From DASZUK01 sp963844575 (GTDB lineage: Bacteria > Actinomycetota > Acidimicrobiia > Acidimicrobiales > RAAP-2): a stretch of 64,000 nucleotides of DNA. A program made the translations under genes and the position numbers. Under the pieces are notes generated by a model. The model was not told where the DNA came from and made no database searches. It saw only the letters and a program-made list of their open reading frames with translations. This document shows positions 1 through 8,611 of this stretch, one piece after another. The stretch's first letter is position 1. Each line of letters starts with the position of its first letter. The stretch spans positions 2,852,001-2,916,000 of the forward strand of contig CAWJOU010000005.1 in assembly GCA_963844575.1 (NCBI GenBank), in the 5' to 3' direction.

Positions 1-712
1 CCGCGCCGCGGTCGAGCTCAAGGATCCAGCCGGCGACGTTGTCGAGGAAGTACCGGTCGTGGGTGACCGCGACGACCGTCCCGGGGTACTCCTGCAGCGT
101 CCGCTCGAGCCACGCCACCGACTCCGCGTCGAGATGGTTCGTCGGCTCGTCGAGCAGGAGCAGGTCCGGCTTGGCCAGTAGCAGCCGGCAGAGCGCCACC
201 CGGCGCCGCTCACCGCCCGAGAGCGTCGTCACGTCAGCGTCGCCCGGCGGCAGCCGGAGGGCGTCCATGGCGATCTCGAACGTCCGGTCCAGGTCCCACG
301 CGCCGGCCGCCTCGATCCGGTCCTGCAGTCCGGCCTGCTCGGCCAGCAGCTTGTCGAAGTCCGCGTCCGGGTCCCCCATCGCCGCGCAGACCTCGTTGAA
401 CCGGTCGACGAGGGCCTTCGTCTCGGCGATGCCGTCGGCGACGTTGCCGGCGACGTCCTTCGCCGGGTCGAGCTCGGGCTCCTGGGGCAGGAAGCCGACG
501 GAGAACCCCGGCGTCAGCCGGGCCTCCCCGGTGAACTCGTCGTCCTGGCCGGCCATGATCCGCAGCAATGACGACTTGCCGGACCCGTTCGACCCGATGA
601 CCCCGATCTTCGCGCCCGGGTAGAACGACAGGTTGATGCCCCGCAACACCTCCCGGTCGGGCGGGTAGAACCGCCGGAGGTCGCGCATGGTGAAGATGTA
701 CTGGGCTGGCAT
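1..712 (-). CDS. ettA: ABC-F family ATPase, EttA type (3' end beyond window)
   Basis: Soluble ABC-F protein with no membrane segments; the family acts on ribosomes (EttA is the energy-dependent translational throttle). The start ATG (complement 710-712) opens with MPAQYIFTM, close to the usual EttA N-terminus. What is visible is the end of the first and most of the second nucleotide-binding domain: a Walker A (GSNGSGKSSLL), a signature (LSGGERRRVAL), Walker B (LLLLDEPTNHLD) and the switch His (VTHDRYFLDNVAGWILELDRG). The order signature-Walker B-H-loop shows this is one NBD; the second NBD lies off the left edge. It is transcribed away from the M24 protein at 744. The ABC-F assignment is firm; EttA rather than another ABC-F subgroup is likely from the N-terminus. 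Confidence 0.9.
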   Translation of the reverse strand, partial: MPAQYIFTMRDLRRFYPPDREVLRGINLSFYPGAKIGVIGSNGSGKSSLLRIMAGQDDEFTGEARLTPGFSVGFLPQEPELDPAKDVAGNVADGIAETKALVDRFNEVCAAMGDPDADFDKLLAEQAGLQDRIEAAGAWDLDRTFEIAMDALRLPPGDADVTTLSGGERRRVALCRLLLAKPDLLLLDEPTNHLDAESVAWLERTLQEYPGTVVAVTHDRYFLDNVAGWILELDRGA

Positions 713-743
713 GCAAAGACCGTATCCTCGGGCCGGAGCGGCC

Positions 744-1451
744 ATGACGATCGACGACCTCGAAGCCACCGGCGACAAGTTCTCCGTCGACGGCCTACTG
801 GCCGTCCGCGACCGCACCCGGTGGGCGGTCCACGCCATCGCCCGGCAGGTCGAGGCCGGAATGACCGAGGAGGACGCCAAGACGGCCGCCCGGGCCACGC
901 TCCGCTTGCTCGGTATGCGTCGCGGCTGGCACCACATCATCGTCCGCGTCGGGTCGAACACCACCAAGAGCTTCATGGAGCGGTCCGAACGGGGCGTCGT
1001 CGTCCGGGCCGACGACCTCTTCTTCATCGACATCGGTCCGATCTACGGCGACATCGAGGGCGACGCCGGCGACACGTTCGTCGTCGGCGACGATCCCGAC
1101 CACCACCGGGCCCGGCGGGACGTCCGGGCGATCTGGGACCTCGTCCGCCAGCGGTGGCTGGACGAGCACGCCACCGGCCAGGCGCTCTACGCGTTCGCCG
1201 CCGAGACGGCCGCCGACCTCGGCTGGCGGCTCAACCTCGACCTCTCGGGCCACCGGCTCGGCGACTACCCCCACGCCGCCCACTACGACGGCTCGATGGC
1301 CGGCGTGCCCGACCGGCTCCGCGCCGAGCGATGGGTGCTCGAGATCGCCATCGCCCACCCCGACCGGCCGTTCGGCGCCTTCTACGAGGATCTCCTGCTC
1401 GACGACCAGTCGTTCCCCGGCTGGGTCTTCGAACCCGAGCCCCCAGCCTGA
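744..1451 (+). CDS. M24-fold metallopeptidase family protein
   Basis: About 235 residues with the creatinase/aminopeptidase ('pita-bread') fold. Segments such as FFIDIGPIYGDIEGDAGDTF (two Asp spaced as M24 metal ligands) and LSGHRLGDYPH (His ligand region) match the family. The C-terminal acidic part (FYEDLLL) may supply a further ligand, but the usual Glu motif is not obvious, so activity is uncertain. I chose ATG 744 because GGAG lies just upstream and the in-frame start at 687 would run through the divergent ettA start. It is compact compared with aminopeptidase P (no N-terminal domain). It stands alone between divergent ettA and a convergent AlkB-like gene; the substrate is unknown. Confidence 0.8.
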   Translation: MTIDDLEATGDKFSVDGLLAVRDRTRWAVHAIARQVEAGMTEEDAKTAARATLRLLGMRRGWHHIIVRVGSNTTKSFMERSERGVVVRADDLFFIDIGPIYGDIEGDAGDTFVVGDDPDHHRARRDVRAIWDLVRQRWLDEHATGQALYAFAAETAADLGWRLNLDLSGHRLGDYPHAAHYDGSMAGVPDRLRAERWVLEIAIAHPDRPFGAFYEDLLLDDQSFPGWVFEPEPPA

Positions 1452-1498
1452 GCCGGGCGGCCTGGCCGAGCCGGCCTGACCCGGGCCGCGCCGACCAG

Positions 1499-2125
1499 CT
1501 ACCGGACGTCGTGCGGCCGGAACTGGACGCTCAAACGGGGCCCGACCGGCCGCCTCGTCTTGGGCACCGCGTGCTCCCACGTCCGCTGGCAGCTGCCGCC
1601 CATCACCAGCAGGTCGCCGCCGGCCAGCTCGAACCGGATGGCCCGGCCGCCGCCCCGCGGCCGGAGCAGGAAGGGCCGCGGTGAGCCGAGCGACAGGATG
1701 GCGACGATCGTGTCCTCCGTCGACGCCCGGCCGATCGTGTCGCCGTGCCAGGCGACGCTGTCGCCACCGTCCCGGTAGAGGGCGAGGCCGATCGTGCAGA
1801 ACGGCTCGCCGAGCTCCGGACCGTACGACCGGTCCAACGCGGTGCGGGCGGCGTCCAGGGCCCCGTCTGGGAGCGCGTCCGCCCGGTCGTAGAACGCGGT
1901 CAGCCGGGGGACGTCGACGATGCGGTCGTACATCCGCCGCCGGGCCGTCCGCCACGGCACCGAGCCGGCGAGCCGCTCGAACAGCTCGTCGGCCCCGGCC
2001 ATCCACGCCCGGTGGACGTCGACCCAGGCCCCGCCGGCCAGCACCCGCCGGGGCGGGCGCTCCACCGGCCGGCGGGGGCCGATGTCGTCGGCCAGCGTCA
2101 ACAGCGACCCCTGCAGTGCCGTCAC
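1499..2125 (-). CDS. AlkB-like 2-oxoglutarate/Fe(II) dioxygenase
   Basis: 208 residues. The double-stranded beta-helix iron site is visible: HxD in AWHGDTIG, distal His in TWEHAVPK, and the 2-oxoglutarate-binding Arg in RLSVQFRP at the C-terminus. AlkB homologues oxidatively remove alkyl groups from DNA/RNA bases (1-meA, 3-meC). The N-terminal nucleotide-recognition lid region (MYDRIVDVPRLTAFY) is also typical of the ALKBH2/3-like bacterial group. Start is GTG. It lies 10 bp downstream of the YbhN-like gene on the same strand, so the two could be co-transcribed, though no functional link is evident. Confidence 0.87.
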   Translation of the reverse strand: MTALQGSLLTLADDIGPRRPVERPPRRVLAGGAWVDVHRAWMAGADELFERLAGSVPWRTARRRMYDRIVDVPRLTAFYDRADALPDGALDAARTALDRSYGPELGEPFCTIGLALYRDGGDSVAWHGDTIGRASTEDTIVAILSLGSPRPFLLRPRGGGRAIRFELAGGDLLVMGGSCQRTWEHAVPKTRRPVGPRLSVQFRPHDVR

Positions 2126-2135
2126 TGTATCGATG

Positions 2136-3269
2136 CTATCGGAGGAGACGAACGTGTGTTCGCCTCTGCTGGTCCCGAGCGGGCCCGTCCGGATCGGAGT
2201 GGTCCGCCTCGCTGGCCAGCACGGCGGCCTGGCCGTCGAGCTGGGCGGGCTCGGGCTCCCGGCGGCTGACGACGAACAGGGCGACGGTGCCGATGCCGGC
2301 GACGCCGAACGTCGTGATGACCCGGTAGATCAGCGTCGCCGCGACCGCGTCGGCGGGCGGCGTGCCGGTCAACGCCAGCGCACCGATCATCCCGCCCTCG
2401 ACGAACCCGATCCCGCCGGGCAACGGGGCCAGGCTCCCGGCCACCTGGGCGGCCGCGTAGGCGAAGAGGACGGACCGCCACGGGACCGGCAGGCCCAGCC
2501 CGGCGAACGCCGCGACCAGGCAGAGGACGTCGAGCCCCCAGTTGCCGAAGCTGAGGGCGAAGACCTCGGTGCCGCCGGACGCGGTCGCCCGGAACCGCAC
2601 CATCTGCGCCGCCCAGCCGGCCACCCGTTCGGCCAGGCGGACCCGGTGCCGCCCGGCCAGCCACCGCTCGACCGCGCCGACGTGATGGACGGTGACGACG
2701 ATGCCGACCGAACCGCCGATGAGGGCGACCGCGCAGCCGACGGTGGCGACGATCCCGATCAAGCCGGCCACCGCGGCCCCGACGAGCAGGAGCGTCAGCA
2801 CCGTGACGGTCGCCGCGAACCCGCCGGCCAGCACGGCCCAGAGGGCCAGCGGCATCGGGATGCCGTGGCGGCGGTACTGCCCGACGAGCCAGCCGCTGGC
2901 CGGCGCGGTGCCGCCCGGTACCAGGTTGGTCAGGCCGGTCGCCGAGACGGCCAGGCCGAGCACCGTCCGGCGGCCCAGCCGGGCCCCGCCGGCCCGCAGC
3001 AACCGTCGCTGGACACCGGCGTAGCAGACGAACGAGAGCGCCTCCGCGCCGACCGCGGCCGCCAACCACGGCAGGCTGCCGACGCCGACGTGCCCGAAGG
3101 CCTGGGCCAGGCTGGCCCGGTCCCGGACGACGAGGACGGCCAGGGCGACGACGACGAGGACGGCGAAGACGACCTTCGGCGACGGCAGCCACTTCGGCCA
3201 CCACCGCCGAACGTTCGTCGGTCGGTCTGCTGCACGCCGGTCGGTGCCCGGCGACCCGGGGGTCATCAT
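2136..3269 (-). CDS. YbhN/UPF0104 (lysylphosphatidylglycerol synthase TM-like) membrane protein
   Basis: 377 residues with about eight hydrophobic segments (first at residues 33-50) and the family's conserved stretches near the C-terminus (AQVAGSLAPLPGGIGFVEGG, then a segment with the ...YRVITT pattern). This domain is the flippase-like transmembrane part of MprF/AglD; stand-alone versions are thought to move lipids or lipid-linked sugars, but the substrate cannot be told from sequence. Two ATG codons are adjacent at the start (complement 3264-3269). No soluble synthase domain is attached. Confidence 0.85.
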   Translation of the reverse strand: MMTPGSPGTDRRAADRPTNVRRWWPKWLPSPKVVFAVLVVVALAVLVVRDRASLAQAFGHVGVGSLPWLAAAVGAEALSFVCYAGVQRRLLRAGGARLGRRTVLGLAVSATGLTNLVPGGTAPASGWLVGQYRRHGIPMPLALWAVLAGGFAATVTVLTLLLVGAAVAGLIGIVATVGCAVALIGGSVGIVVTVHHVGAVERWLAGRHRVRLAERVAGWAAQMVRFRATASGGTEVFALSFGNWGLDVLCLVAAFAGLGLPVPWRSVLFAYAAAQVAGSLAPLPGGIGFVEGGMIGALALTGTPPADAVAATLIYRVITTFGVAGIGTVALFVVSRREPEPAQLDGQAAVLASEADHSDPDGPARDQQRRTHVRLLR

Positions 3270-3306
3270 CAGGGGTGCTACATACCCCGATCAGCCCATA
3301 CTCCGA

Positions 3307-4086
3307 TCAGGGCCGGGCGCCGCCCCCGCTCTTCTTCCCGTCGGCCAGGTAGGCCGACAGCGCGGCCTCGGCCATCTCGTCGGGGCTGCCGACCTGCTCG
3401 ACGCGGCCGTGGACCATGATCGCCGCGTCGGTGGCGACGGTGAGCGCGGTGTTCACGAACTGCTCGACCAGCAGCACCGTGAGCCCGGTCCGGGCGAGGT
3501 CGGCGACGAGCTCGTAGAGGTTGACGACGATCAGCGGGGCCAGGCCCATCGACAGCTCGTCGAGCAGTAGCACTTTCGGATTGGTGACCAGGGCGCGGGA
3601 GATGGCGAGCATCTGCTGCTCGCCGCCGGACAGCGTCCCGGCCGCCTGGCGCCGGCGCTCTTTCAGCCGGGGGAACGTCTCGTACGTCCGGGCTTCGACG
3701 TCGGCCAGGGCGATCCCGCCCCGGTACGTCCAGATCCGCAGGTTCTCCCGGACGGTCAGGTTCGGGAAGATTCCCCGGCCCTCGGGTATCGAGCACAGCC
3801 CGTCGTGGACGAGCGACTCTGCGGAGGCCTTGCCGATCGCCCGGTCGCCGATGCGGACGGTCCCGTGCGTCGGCGCGATCCGGCCGCTGACCACCTTGAG
3901 CAGCGTCGACTTGCCGGCCCCGTTCGGACCCAGCAGGGCGAACACCGAGCCGGCCGGCACCGAGAGGTCGACGCCGTGGAGCACCTCGATCCGCCCGTAA
4001 CCGGCCCGGATGCCTTCGATCGAGAGCGGCTCACCACCGCCGGTCGGCCCGGCCGGGACCGGCGGCGCGGTCGGGGACGTCGTCAT
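3307..4086 (-). CDS. livF: Branched-chain amino-acid-type ABC transporter ATP-binding protein LivF
   Basis: 259 residues; one of the two ATPases of a Liv/HAAT importer. Walker A LLGPNGAGKSTLL, signature LSGGEQQMLAISRAL, Walker B VLLLDELSMGLAP and H-loop region VLLVEQFV are all present; 'SMGLAP' and 'LVEQ' are characteristic of LivF rather than LivG. The ATG overlaps the livG stop as ATGA (4083-4086), indicating translational coupling. A proline/glycine-rich N-terminal extension of about 18 residues precedes the domain. It is last in the operon SBP-livHM-livG-livF, all on the minus strand. Confidence 0.93.
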   Translation of the reverse strand: MTTSPTAPPVPAGPTGGGEPLSIEGIRAGYGRIEVLHGVDLSVPAGSVFALLGPNGAGKSTLLKVVSGRIAPTHGTVRIGDRAIGKASAESLVHDGLCSIPEGRGIFPNLTVRENLRIWTYRGGIALADVEARTYETFPRLKERRRQAAGTLSGGEQQMLAISRALVTNPKVLLLDELSMGLAPLIVVNLYELVADLARTGLTVLLVEQFVNTALTVATDAAIMVHGRVEQVGSPDEMAEAALSAYLADGKKSGGGARP

Positions 4087-4871
4087 GCCGTCGCCGTCCC
4101 GAGATAGGCGGCCTGCACGGCCCGGTCGTTGCGGATCTGCTCGGGCGTCCCGGAGGCGATGACCTCGCCGAAGTCGAGGACGTGGACCCAGTCGCAGACG
4201 CGCATGACGAGCTCCATGTCGTGCTCGACCAGCAGCACGCCGACCCCGTCGGCGGCCACCCGGGTGAGCACCGCGCCGAGCGCTTCGGACTCCGCGTCGT
4301 CGAGGCCGGAGCCGGGCTCGTCGAGCAGCAGCAGCTTCGGCCGGACCGCGAGCGCCCGGGCCAGCTCGACCATCCGGGCCAGCCCGGTCGGCATGGCGCT
4401 GGCCTGGTTGCCGGCCGCGCCGGCCAGGCCGACCTGCCCGAGCAGCTCGTCGGCCACCGCGCTCGGCGACCCGGCCTGGGGAGCCCGGGCCCGGCGCGGG
4501 CGCAGGGCGCCACGCAGGTGGGCCCAACGCCACCAGGCGACGATCGCCTCCGCGCCGACCTGCACGTTCTCGCCGGCGCTGAGCGAACCGAACAGCTCGA
4601 GCCGCTGGAACGTGCGGGCGATCCCCAGCCGGGCCCGTTGGTGCGGTGCCCGGCCGGCCAGGTCCTGGCCGCCGAAGCGGACCGCGCCACGATCGGGTGG
4701 CTGGAGGCCGCTCACGACGTTGAAGAGCGTCGTCTTGCCGGCCCCGTTCGGGCCGATCAGCCCGGTGACCCGGCCGGCCTCGACGTGCAGGTTGACGCCG
4801 GACAACGCGGCAACGCCGCCGAAACGGACGGCGACGTCGTCGACGACGAGCAGCGGTTCAGCCGGCGGCAC
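4083..4871 (-). CDS. livG: Branched-chain amino-acid-type ABC transporter ATP-binding protein LivG
   Basis: 262 residues. Walker A (LIGPNGAGKTTLFNVVSG), the LivG-type segment GIARTFQRLELFGSLSAGENV and Walker B (LLLDEPGSGLDDAE) are seen. The signature region is degenerate: where LSYGQQ/LSGGxQ is expected the sequence reads MPTGLARMVELARAL, so the canonical signature Ser-Gly-Gly is largely missing. H-loop VLLVEHDMELVM is intact. GTG start, overlapping the end of the permease gene by 14 bp. The partner ATPase LivF has a normal signature, so one ATP site of the heterodimer may be impaired. Confidence 0.92.
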   Translation of the reverse strand: MPPAEPLLVVDDVAVRFGGVAALSGVNLHVEAGRVTGLIGPNGAGKTTLFNVVSGLQPPDRGAVRFGGQDLAGRAPHQRARLGIARTFQRLELFGSLSAGENVQVGAEAIVAWWRWAHLRGALRPRRARAPQAGSPSAVADELLGQVGLAGAAGNQASAMPTGLARMVELARALAVRPKLLLLDEPGSGLDDAESEALGAVLTRVAADGVGVLLVEHDMELVMRVCDWVHVLDFGEVIASGTPEQIRNDRAVQAAYLGTATA

Positions 4872-6804
4872 CGACGCTCTCCTTCAGCGGCTCGCCGCCG
4901 AGATCCGGCGAGGACGGCCCCGGCGGATCCTTCCGCACCCACGGTAGGCGGACCCGCTCGGCCAGCCAGTCGAGGCCCAGGATCCCGTTGGCCGACCGTC
5001 CGATGAGGATGATCCCGGCCCCGGCGAAGATCCCTTCCACCTGCGTCAGGTGGGCGACGTTGGTGAAGATGGCGAACGTCAACGCGGCCAGGAACGCCCC
5101 GGAGATAGTCCGGGCGTTCCAGACGACGAGGAAGAGCAGGAACATCACGCCGCTGAAGATTGTGAAGTTCGGCGTCCCGACGCTGCCCTGCAGCGAGCCG
5201 AACAGCGCACCACCCAGCCCGGCCATACCGGCGGCGATGGCGAAGACGGCCACCTTCGTCGCCGACGTGTTGAGGCCGACGGTCGCGCAGGCCGCCGGCG
5301 AGTCGTTGAGGGCGACGAGCCGCCGGCCGAACAGGCTCCGGCGGATGCCGAGGACGACGAAGGCGGCGAGGACGAACACGACCGTGACGAAGATCAGCTC
5401 GGCCCGGTCCCCGACGAGCGAGATGCCGGCGATCGAGAACCGGGTGATCACGAGACCGGTGTCGCCGAAGACGCGGGTGTCGGCGAAGAAGCCCTGCTGC
5501 ACGGCCTCGGCGAAGGCGAACGTGGCCAGCGCCAGGTAGAGGCCGCGGAGCCGGATCACCGGGAGGGCGATCACTGCACCGATCGCCGCGCAGGCGGCGG
5601 TGGCAATGACCACGCCGAGCAGCGACCCACCGCCGGCGAACTTGCCCATGAAGAAGGCGCCGATGCCCATGAACGCCAGCTGGCACAGCGAGACCTGGCC
5701 GGCGTAACCGACGAGCAGGACGAGCGAGAGGGCGACGATGCCGAAGACCATCGTCTGGCCGGCGATCGGCCCGATCGTGCTCAGTCCGGGCGACAGGAAT
5801 GTGCCGCTCATACAGAACGCCACGATGATCGCCACGATGATCAGCCCCGCCCCGGCCACGACGGACTCCCCCCGGCCGGCCACCCGGGGCACCCGGGTCG
5901 TCGTCAGCCGGCCCACCGCCCGCAGCCGGACCGACGGCAGCGCGACGAGGGCGATGAAGAGGAAGACCATCGGCAGGACCGCCGTCAGCTCCGCCCCGAC
6001 CCCCTGGGGAAGTGTGAGACGGGTGTTGTAACCGTTCCAGTACGTCACGGCGAGGCCGAGGACGACCGCGCCGACGAACGTCCACGGGATGTTGCGCAGC
6101 CGGCCGACGACGGCCGCCGCGTAGCCGTTGACGACGAGCAGCGTCATCGTCGGTACCGTGAACGTCGGGCCGAGCGTCGGGGCGATCAGGACGCCGGCCA
6201 GGGCGGCCAGGAAGAAGCCGAGCATCCACCCGGCCCGGCTCATCCGGGTCGGCGAGACCCCGGCCATCGTCAACAGGTCGGGGTCGTCGACGACCGCTCG
6301 CATGCCGATACCGAGGCGGGTCCGCCGGAAGAGCAGCCAGAGGGCGACAGCCACGGCGATGGCCACGACCAGCAGCACGACGTTCTGCCAGCCGAGCTCG
6401 ACGCCGAACAGTGTGAATGTGCCGGCGACGATCGGGTGCAGTGTCCGGGCGGTGTTGGCGCTCCAGATGAGCGTGCCCGCACCGAGCAGGATGACGAGCA
6501 ATCCGAGCGTGACCATGATCGGCCGTTCGGCCGACGCGCCGTACATCCGGCGCATGAACAACCATTCGACGAGCGCGCCGAGCAGGGGGGCGCCGACCAG
6601 CAAGATGACCACCAGGGACAGCGCGGTCGGCCAGTGGTGCTGCTGCATCTCCCAGTAGGAGAACGCCGCCACCATGCCGACCGCGCCGTGGGCGAAGTTG
6701 AAGACACCGGACGTCGTGTACGTCACGACGAGACCCGTGGCCAGGATGGCGTACGCCGCTCCGACCGCGATCCCGATGACGGTGAACTGGAAGAACTCGC
6801 TCAC
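4858..6804 (-). CDS. livHM: Fused LivH-LivM permease of branched-chain amino-acid-type ABC importer
   Basis: 648 residues where LivH and LivM are each normally about 290-350. The N-terminal half (FNFAHGAVGMVAAF near residue 36, then IMVTLGLLVILLG) is LivH; the C-terminal half, from about residue 320 (VFGIVALSLVLLVGYAGQVSLCQLAFMGIGAF and RLRGLYLALATFAF) is LivM. The halves join in frame with no stop through a 30-residue Arg/Ser-rich linker. GTG start with AAGGGG about 6 bases upstream. It sits between the substrate-binding protein and LivG and provides both transmembrane subunits. Fused LivHM proteins are known in actinobacteria, so this is probably natural. Confidence 0.9.
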   Translation of the reverse strand: MSEFFQFTVIGIAVGAAYAILATGLVVTYTTSGVFNFAHGAVGMVAAFSYWEMQQHHWPTALSLVVILLVGAPLLGALVEWLFMRRMYGASAERPIMVTLGLLVILLGAGTLIWSANTARTLHPIVAGTFTLFGVELGWQNVVLLVVAIAVAVALWLLFRRTRLGIGMRAVVDDPDLLTMAGVSPTRMSRAGWMLGFFLAALAGVLIAPTLGPTFTVPTMTLLVVNGYAAAVVGRLRNIPWTFVGAVVLGLAVTYWNGYNTRLTLPQGVGAELTAVLPMVFLFIALVALPSVRLRAVGRLTTTRVPRVAGRGESVVAGAGLIIVAIIVAFCMSGTFLSPGLSTIGPIAGQTMVFGIVALSLVLLVGYAGQVSLCQLAFMGIGAFFMGKFAGGGSLLGVVIATAACAAIGAVIALPVIRLRGLYLALATFAFAEAVQQGFFADTRVFGDTGLVITRFSIAGISLVGDRAELIFVTVVFVLAAFVVLGIRRSLFGRRLVALNDSPAACATVGLNTSATKVAVFAIAAGMAGLGGALFGSLQGSVGTPNFTIFSGVMFLLFLVVWNARTISGAFLAALTFAIFTNVAHLTQVEGIFAGAGIILIGRSANGILGLDWLAERVRLPWVRKDPPGPSSPDLGGEPLKESVGAAG

Positions 6805-6901
6805 CGGTGCCCCTTCACTCCCTGTGTGGTCATCTCACGTCTCGACGACCGGCGGGCCCCCTTGCTCGTGCGCTCGGTGACCCACGGCTCGGCCGCCGAC
6901 C

Positions 6902-8224
6902 CTAGCTGCCGGCGCTCGGCGGGACGTAGTACTTGTAGTTGCACCGGTACCCGTGGGTGTTGCTGTCCACCGGCGGGTCTGTCAACCGGGTCCAGTCCCC
7001 GTTCTTGATCTGCCCGATGACGTAGCAGTTCGACACCGTCTTCTTCGCCGGGTTGGTCGGTGCCGTCAGGTTGCCACCCGTGAAGCTCGTGACCTTCGAG
7101 AGCGCCTGGAGCAGCGAGCCGCGGCTCGGGTTCTTGCCGGCGTTCTGCAGCGCCTGGACGAACAGCTCACCCGACAGCCAGCCGTACATAGTGAAGAGAT
7201 CCGGTTTCCATCCGGGGTCGGCCACCTGGACCCAGTGCTGGAACGTTGTCACCGCCGGGATGACCTTCGAGTCGGTCCCGAGGTACAGGGCCAGGTTCTG
7301 GTCGAGATACATCCCGTTGACCGCACTGGGGCCGCCGGACTTTGTGATCAGTGTGTTGCTGTACGTCGACGCCCCGAGCACGACCATCGGCTTGAAGTGC
7401 TCCGCGGTCATCGCCTTGATCAGCGGCGCTGCGTAGAGCGGCGGGTTCTGCTCGATGAAGAGCATCTTGACCCCGGCCGCCTTCATGGCGACGACATCGG
7501 CGACGAATGTGTTGTAGGTGGCGCTCTCCGAGAAGGTGTTCTCGTAGGCGACCTTGTAGCCGAGGTGCTTCATCGTCGCTTCCTGGCCTTCCCAGGCGTC
7601 GACAGCCGACGGCTCGTTGGCCACCATCGCCCCGGCCGCCAATGCGCCGGCGGGGTTCTTCTGCTTGAACCACATCAGCGAGCCCTCTTGCCAGCCACCC
7701 TGCAGCGGCACCGGGCTGACGAGGTTCGGCAGCTTGTTGTTGGTCGTCGACACTGTGACCGACACGTCCGGCATGCCCGGGTTCTTGGCCAGCACCTGGC
7801 CACCCGATGTCGCGGTGACCGAGAAGCTGCCGACCAACGAGAAGTCCTTGGCCATGTCCGCCTGGACGAGCTGCTGGTTGATCGTCCCGCTGAGCTTGTC
7901 GTCACCGGCTGTGACGACGATCTTCCGGCCGTTCACGCCGCCCTTGGCGTTGATGTAGTCGGCGTACGCCTCGGTGCCGATGGCGGCACCGGTGAAGAGT
8001 GTGATCGTGTGCGTCGAGACGTTCCCGACCGTCACCGAGTTGGCGGTGATGCCGATGTGTGTGCTGAACGCGCTCTGGGGGATCGTGCTGCTCGTGCTGG
8101 CTGCCCCCGCAGTGGCCGGCACGACGCCGTAGAGCGCGACCGCGCCGACCGCGGCCGCCAGGCTGGCGCCGCCGAGCCGGCGCCGCCAGCTCGAATGTCC
8201 CGTCCTCGATGATGCTGTATTCAA
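6902..8224 (-). CDS. Periplasmic-type branched-chain amino-acid/amide-binding protein
   Basis: About 440 residues, periplasmic-binding-protein type I fold (Peripla_BP_6). Export signal: SSWRRRLGG then a hydrophobic run ending in ATAGA; there is no lipobox Cys, so it is probably released or Tat/Sec-exported rather than lipid-anchored. Fold hallmarks include ADYINAKGGVNGRKI and the LGYKVAYENTFSESATYN segment. No ATG exists near the signal; I chose TTG (complement 8222-8224) because AAGGGGGG lies 4 bases upstream. First gene of the transport operon, 97 bp before the permease. The ligand may be an amino acid, amide or other small carboxylate; the sequence does not decide. Confidence 0.88.
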   Translation of the reverse strand: MNTASSRTGHSSWRRRLGGASLAAAVGAVALYGVVPATAGAASTSSTIPQSAFSTHIGITANSVTVGNVSTHTITLFTGAAIGTEAYADYINAKGGVNGRKIVVTAGDDKLSGTINQQLVQADMAKDFSLVGSFSVTATSGGQVLAKNPGMPDVSVTVSTTNNKLPNLVSPVPLQGGWQEGSLMWFKQKNPAGALAAGAMVANEPSAVDAWEGQEATMKHLGYKVAYENTFSESATYNTFVADVVAMKAAGVKMLFIEQNPPLYAAPLIKAMTAEHFKPMVVLGASTYSNTLITKSGGPSAVNGMYLDQNLALYLGTDSKVIPAVTTFQHWVQVADPGWKPDLFTMYGWLSGELFVQALQNAGKNPSRGSLLQALSKVTSFTGGNLTAPTNPAKKTVSNCYVIGQIKNGDWTRLTDPPVDSNTHGYRCNYKYYVPPSAGS

Positions 8225-8611
8225 CAGACCCCCCTTGACGTCATGACCGCTTCCGGTCGTGGCGGATGCGTACCGAGCAATCGCCGCTGCCAGGATTCTT
8301 ACCCCCGATAGCCACCGAACGGTCGTCGGCCGGATGGCTCGGATGTAAGAACCTGTTCTACCTTGCGCCCTGCGCACTTTAGGCCAATTCGGCCGGGTCG
8401 TGCAGACACCGGTTTCCCTTTGGCCGTCGCCGACCGGCCCGGCGCCCGCCGGACCCGCCCGACCAGCTCGCCACGTTGCGGTAGCATCCCCTCCCAGTTG
8501 CCGGAGGGCAACCTGGCGGTTGCCGGCTCGGCCGGTCGACTGCCGCGGCGTCGTCGGCGCCATCGCCGATCGCCACGAGCCGGGAGAGACCGGGAGAAAC
8601 AGGACGACCCC
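8225..8611. other. Divergent intergenic region (transporter / histidine kinase)
   Basis: 387 bp between two divergent starts. It must hold promoters for the transport operon (leftward) and the kinase gene (rightward). I see no convincing sigma-70 pair. A short ACCG-CTTC-CGGT hairpin lies near 8247-8258 and a TAGCAT hexamer follows TTGCGG near 8475-8485, but neither is decisive. No convincing gene in any frame. Confidence 0.4.

Noticed and set aside
2122..3204. Long open frames overlapping the YbhN-like gene in other frames
   Set aside because: High GC creates open shadow frames; composition is Arg/Gly/Pro-rich with no domain and the true frame has membrane helices.
5050..7008. 652-codon plus-strand open frame opposite the permease
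   Set aside because: Arg/Gln/Asp-rich low-complexity shadow of livHM; no homology.
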